From contig OW818685.1 of NCBI GenBank assembly GCA_942493245.1, positions 5,456,001-5,520,000 on the forward strand: DNA of 64,000 bases, written 5' to 3'. The notes beneath the pieces are model-generated. The model was given only the letters and a program-made list of their open reading frames with translations, ran no database searches and was not told where the DNA came from. The position numbers and the translations under genes were made by a program. Source of the stretch: DAOPYU01 sp942493245. GTDB taxonomy: Bacteria > Sumerlaeota > Sumerlaeia > UBA8349. Shown one piece after another: positions 60,344 through 64,000 of the stretch; position 1 is the stretch's first letter, and each line of letters opens with the position of its first letter.

Positions 60344-61120
60344 TCAGTTTGTTTTCTTACAAAGATCGAGGGTGTGGTCCAGCAATTCCAGTCCGCCCAC
60401 GGCGCCGTGACCGGGAACCACCAGAACCGCGTCCGGATAGACCTGCTTCATTTTCTTCAGCGTTTCGGGATATTTTTCGAGATCGCCGTCTTTTGTGTTA
60501 CCCAGATTTTTCGCGTCGAGCGACTTGATCAGACACCCGGCGAACAGCACTTTGCTTTCGGGCAACCACGCGCTGATATTATCCACCGTGTGGCCCGGAC
60601 CGGGATAGAAAAGTTCGACGGTTTCGCTTCCGCACCGAATCTCCGTTTTCCCGGGAAACACATGGGTGGGCGCCGGTTTCCCGTCCGCTTTCAACAGATC
60701 GGCTGTCCGGTCCAATGCCCAGGACTCCGCTTTGCGCCGGTGGGCTTCCGCCAGCCCCCCGGCGCAATCCTGATGCGAGTGCGTCAGGACGACGGTTTTC
60801 ACCGAAACGCGCCCTCTTTTCTCGATCCAATCAAACAGAAGGGCGGTCTGGGGTTCGGTCCACGGCGTGTTCACCATCAGTGCGTCGTTTTTCCCAATGA
60901 GAATCAACCCATTGGCTGGAACCCGCCCATACTCGGGCAAGTCGTAACTCGCCGTGTACAGCCAGACGGCGGGTTTGATCCGCTGAACGGTCACATCCTC
61001 GGACAACCGGATGGTTTTTCCGGGTGCGTGGGGAGAAAACCGGGCGCATCCGGTCCCGATAACTCCACAGAGAAACACCAGTACACCCATTCGCCAGTGG
61101 ACTTTGACGAGATTCAGCAC
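60344..61120 (-). CDS. Subclass B1-type metallo-beta-lactamase-like protein, exported
   Basis: 258 residues from a GTG at 61120 with GGGGAG upstream. A leader (MGVLVFLCGVIGTGC, possible lipobox Cys25) precedes the MBL fold. All six B1 zinc ligands are seen: His114, His116 and Asp118 in THSHQDCAGG, His177 in PGPGHTVDN, Cys196 in LFAGCLIKS and His238 in VVPGHG. The Lys after Cys196 and the LGN loop also match true B1 enzymes. It would be a periplasmic, outer-membrane-anchored zinc hydrolase, quite possibly active on beta-lactams. No mobile element is next to it. Confidence 0.85.
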   Translation of the reverse strand: MLNLVKVHWRMGVLVFLCGVIGTGCARFSPHAPGKTIRLSEDVTVQRIKPAVWLYTASYDLPEYGRVPANGLILIGKNDALMVNTPWTEPQTALLFDWIEKRGRVSVKTVVLTHSHQDCAGGLAEAHRRKAESWALDRTADLLKADGKPAPTHVFPGKTEIRCGSETVELFYPGPGHTVDNISAWLPESKVLFAGCLIKSLDAKNLGNTKDGDLEKYPETLKKMKQVYPDAVLVVPGHGAVGGLELLDHTLDLCKKTN

Positions 61121-61329
61121 GAGATTTTTCTCCCCTCAATACGCCTTCTTCGTACGTCTCAGTGTTCCGATTCGTCCCTTTTCAGGGATCTTTCAGCCAT
61201 CGGAATCTTCAAGCGACTATTCAAGAACGGATGCGTCAATGCAAGAAAAGAAAGCGGGCGGACTGTTTTTATAGCGATTGCCAGAAAGAATCGGAGAAGC
61301 CCCTTTTCCCCCGGCTCAGTCCTTTCTAC

Positions 61330-61456
61330 GCCATTCCCGCGCAAGCGGGAACCCAGAACCGGGGCGTTGTGTTTTTTTATCCCCACCTCGATTGCGGTTT
61401 TTTCTCTTTCCGTCGTTCGCGCGTCCTCTGGATCCCCGCTCTCGCGGGGATGACGA
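61330..61456. repeat. R4 repeat unit, paired arms
   Basis: ATTCCCGCGCAAGCGGGAA (61332-61351) and ATCCCCGCTCTCGCGGGGAT (61431-61451) are inverted pairs with CCCAGA/TCTGGAT inner edges and a CGTCAT-type outer edge, as at 5343-5464. Nothing else is supported in 61121-61577. Confidence 0.72.
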
Positions 61457-61577
61457 ACAGATGCGTCTTCTACTGGATACTAAAGATTCTTTTTGGCAAC
61501 GGTTCTATCGAAATTCCTAACCCGGATTCAGCCCGGATCGGCGATTCAGCCAAATGGATCTTCGGAGTGTCCCTCTT

Positions 61578-64000
61578 TCAGGAATCCAGCGCCTCGCGCA
61601 GTTTGGTGGCCAGGGCTTGTTGCGAGAAGGGCTTCTGGAGAAAATACACATGTTCATCCAGAACGCCGTGGTGCCCGATCACATCGCGCGGATAACCCGA
61701 CATGAACAGGGCTTTCAGATTCGGGCGAATGGTTTTGAGCCGATCGTAAAGATCCTTGCCATTCATGACCGGCATGATCACATCCGACAGAAGCAAGTCT
61801 ATCTCCTGTTCGGCGGTTTCGACGCGTTCGATGGCTTCCCGCACGGTTTCGGTCAAAAGAACCTGATAGCCGAGCGTCTTGAGAATCTGGCTGGTGAAGG
61901 AACGGACCATTTCGTCGTCTTCCACGACCAGAATGGTCTCCACCCCGCGTTTCAATTCCGTCCGCGCGGTGCGGCGCTGTTCAACTTTTTCCATCTCCTG
62001 AAGGTCTCGGGGCAGATAAATCTCGAAAGCGCACCCCCGGTTTTTCTCGGAATACACATAGATGAAACCGTTGTGCTGTTTGACGATTCCATAGACGGTT
62101 GAAAGTCCCAACCCCGTCCCTTTACCCTGTTCTTTGGTGGTATAGAACGGCTCGAAAACATGCGCCAGCGTCTTCTCATCCATCCCGACTCCCGTGTCGC
62201 TCACGGTGAGCAACAGGTAACGGCCCGCGAGCATTTCCGGATGGGACAGAACAAACGATTCGTCGATCTGAACCTCCTGGGCTTCTATCTTGAGGATACC
62301 TCCGCCGGGCATGGCGTCCTGAGCGTTGACCGACAGGTTGATCAGAATCTGCTCGATCTGCCCGGCATCCGCCCGAATCGGGCACTGCGACGGGGGAACC
62401 AGGATGTTGATGTGGATATCCTCGCGAATGGTCCGGCGCAGAATGGTTTCAAAATGCCGGACAATCTGTCCCAGATCCACCGTCTTCAGTTCGATGACCT
62501 GCTTGCGGCTGAATGTCAACAGCCGGGAAATCAGATCTTTGGCTCGTTCCGCGGCTCGCCGGATCTGACGCAGTTCGGTTTGAGCCTCCCCGGGAGCATT
62601 CGACAACAGGAAATCGGTGTAGCCGAGAATCGGAGTCAGGAGATTGTTGAAATCGTGCGCGATTCCTCCAGCCAGAAGCCCCACTGTCTCCATTTTCTGG
62701 GATTGCAGGAGCTGCTGTTCGAGTTTTTTTTCATTCGTGACATCACGCGCAATTCCGATAAAACCGTTCAAGATCCCCGACTCGCTACGCATGGCGGTCA
62801 CGGTCAACGCAACCGTGAGACGAACACCGTCTTTGCGGATATAAGTCCACTCCCGCGTTTCCTGTTCCGAATCATAAATGCCCAGGACAAAAACATTGAA
62901 ACCCGGACGAATGCCCAGTTCGGAAGCCCGCCGGCTCACCTCCGCCGGATCGTGAAACGCCAGGGGAGTCATCTTGCCAATGACTTCGTCCGCCTGGTAC
63001 CCCAGCATGAGGACGGCGCCTTCGTTGAAAATTTGAATAATCCCGTCCGGATCCGTGCTGATAATACTGTAGGCGCGCGAAGCGTGCAGCAGGGACTGGA
63101 AATGCTCGTTCGCCTTTCGGATCGCATCCATGGTTTCCTTCAGGCGTTCGGTCATGTGGTTAAAGGCCTCGGCCCAGGCGCCGATCTCATCACGCGACTC
63201 GATCTCCACATGTTGATCCAGATCACCCCGCATGATCGTTTCGACCGCCCCGGTCATCCGCCGGATCGGGCGCACCACCGTCCAGGCGGTCAACAGACCC
63301 AGAAACCCGACACCGAGCGTAATAATGCCTCCCGCAATCCCCATCGTACGGACCATCCGGGTCTTCCCGTCGGATAAAACAACCCGATACAACTCCAGTT
63401 CATCCTCGTAGGCGCTGGTCCCGATCACCCAGTCCCACGGCGCATAATAGGCAAGGCGGGCAACCTTCCAACGCGATTTCGTCTCGCCGGGGTTTTGCCA
63501 CGCATAACGCTCGGTCGCCATCTCACCCGGATCCAGGAGAACCGCCTTGTTGACAATGGATTGGATAAAATAGCGCCCCTCGCTGTCCTTTTCGTTCCAG
63601 ATGTTTTCCCCATCGCGTTCCCCGTAGCGGGAAATAATATAGCGCCCTCTCTGCTCTCCCTTTCCCGCAATGACATAGACATACCCCGCTTCTCCGACTT
63701 TGGTCTGGAGAATGGCCTGCCGCACCCGCGCCTCGAGGCTCTTTAACTTCGTTCCCGTATAAAGCATCCCGATAATGGAGCCGGAGCGATCGCGAATGGG
63801 TTGATAGGCGGTCAGATACCATTCATTGACCACATAGGCTCGCCCTTGAAAGTTGTTCCCCTTCAAGACCTCCTCCAGCACCGGGTTGAGGGTTCCGTTC
63901 GGATTGCGGGATGGGATATACGTTCCAATCGCGCGCCGTCCCCTTCGGTCTTTGACCGCCGTCGCGACCCGCAGCATGTCCCCTTTTTCATTCATCCGTT
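61578..64000 (-). CDS. Hybrid sensor histidine kinase (Cache-HAMP-PAS-HisKA-HATPase-REC), 5' partial
   Basis: The frame is open at the right edge; 807 residues are visible. Order: a periplasmic double-Cache-like region to about 215 (NEWYLTAYQPIRDRSGSIIGMLY, GYVYVIAGKGEQRGRYIIS), a membrane helix 220-243, HAMP (PIRRMTGAVETIMRGDLDQHV), PAS 295-420, phospho-acceptor His in GIAHDFNNLLTPI, HATPase motifs NLSVNAQDAM, DTGVGMDEK and GLGLSTVYGIV, then a REC domain with LLLSDVIMP. The kinase part is of the GIAHDFNN type common in uncultured bacteria. The input is probably a small molecule bound by Cache. No target gene is in the window. Confidence 0.92.
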   Translation of the reverse strand, partial: RMNEKGDMLRVATAVKDRRGRRAIGTYIPSRNPNGTLNPVLEEVLKGNNFQGRAYVVNEWYLTAYQPIRDRSGSIIGMLYTGTKLKSLEARVRQAILQTKVGEAGYVYVIAGKGEQRGRYIISRYGERDGENIWNEKDSEGRYFIQSIVNKAVLLDPGEMATERYAWQNPGETKSRWKVARLAYYAPWDWVIGTSAYEDELELYRVVLSDGKTRMVRTMGIAGGIITLGVGFLGLLTAWTVVRPIRRMTGAVETIMRGDLDQHVEIESRDEIGAWAEAFNHMTERLKETMDAIRKANEHFQSLLHASRAYSIISTDPDGIIQIFNEGAVLMLGYQADEVIGKMTPLAFHDPAEVSRRASELGIRPGFNVFVLGIYDSEQETREWTYIRKDGVRLTVALTVTAMRSESGILNGFIGIARDVTNEKKLEQQLLQSQKMETVGLLAGGIAHDFNNLLTPILGYTDFLLSNAPGEAQTELRQIRRAAERAKDLISRLLTFSRKQVIELKTVDLGQIVRHFETILRRTIREDIHINILVPPSQCPIRADAGQIEQILINLSVNAQDAMPGGGILKIEAQEVQIDESFVLSHPEMLAGRYLLLTVSDTGVGMDEKTLAHVFEPFYTTKEQGKGTGLGLSTVYGIVKQHNGFIYVYSEKNRGCAFEIYLPRDLQEMEKVEQRRTARTELKRGVETILVVEDDEMVRSFTSQILKTLGYQVLLTETVREAIERVETAEQEIDLLLSDVIMPVMNGKDLYDRLKTIRPNLKALFMSGYPRDVIGHHGVLDEHVYFLQKPFSQQALATKLREALDS

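Noticed and set aside
1..64000. Reassignment of TGA as a sense codon
   Set aside because: Flagellin, FlaG, both ketosynthase-like genes, the nitroreductase gene and others end in TGA at the correct place.
1..64000. CRISPR array
   Set aside because: The repeats present are dispersed palindromes of unequal spacing. No regularly spaced short direct repeats and no cas genes were seen.

Overview
The window is about 64 kb of a moderately GC-rich bacterial chromosome. It carries flagellin with FlaG, FliD and FliS, a type IV prepilin-like protein, several predicted lipoproteins, accBC, ispF, a CPBP protease, and many short palindromic intergenic repeats. FG-GAP/VCBS proteins, a DUF4954 protein, a pilin typical of uncultured lineages and a B1-type metallo-beta-lactamase point to a diderm, motile, probably anaerobic bacterium from a poorly cultured phylum. 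Sumerlaeota- or Hydrogenedentota-like relatives are my best guess, from protein style only. TGA is an ordinary stop in most genes, so the code is standard.

Layout. 1-3.9 kb: the 3' part of a large carboxypeptidase-regulatory-like protein and a repeat-rich stretch with a remnant of a second copy of its tail. 3.9-7.3 kb: pgk, a glycosyltransferase and a prepilin. 7.7-15.6 kb (minus strand): accB, accC, Asp23/YqhY, AmaP-like, a nucleotidyltransferase-like protein, a DUF3553-like protein, gatC, an RbsD/FucU protein and a thioredoxin-like protein, preceded by leuC. 16.0-16.4 kb: tRNA-Gln, tRNA-Glu, tRNA-Gly. 17.1-19.8 kb: ispF, a stand-alone IMP cyclohydrolase domain and a two-gene RdgC-like module. 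20.4-26.2 kb: a flagellar filament operon behind an exact sigma-28 promoter. 26.8-28.7 kb: a fusion of an [FeFe]-hydrogenase-like sensor with a chemoreceptor signalling domain.

29.3-35.9 kb is bracketed by inverted copies of a 0.24-kb repeat. It holds two paralogous VCBS-repeat proteins and two response regulators. Each VCBS gene is interrupted at the same position by an in-frame TGA, followed by a near-identical SECIS-like hairpin with a GGU loop. I read these as two previously unnoted selenoproteins. 36.0-41.2 kb: an ankyrin lipoprotein, an Ala/Pro lipoprotein, a CPBP protease and a polysaccharide flippase.

41.6-53.8 kb is a tightly overlapping operon of 14 genes: a FabZ-like dehydratase, a degenerate KS (chain-length-factor-like), an intact ketosynthase, two ketoreductases, a nitroreductase-like flavoprotein, an acyl carrier protein, a second hotdog protein, two radical SAM proteins resembling the tetraether/membrane-spanning lipid synthase (Tes/Mss) group, a left-handed beta-helix acyltransferase, an exported CrtC/AttH-like protein, a cysteine desulfurase-rhodanese fusion and an ICMT-like membrane methyltransferase. 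It looks like a dedicated pathway that builds an ACP-bound chain, modifies or couples it by radical chemistry and tailors it at the membrane. I cannot match it to a described pathway.

54.0-64 kb: tRNA-Cys, a DUF4954 protein, a UroD-like methyltransferase fused to thioredoxin domains and overlapping a CobW GTPase, a dolichol-phosphate-mannose-synthase-like enzyme, a B1-type metallo-beta-lactamase-like protein and the 3' part of a hybrid histidine kinase.
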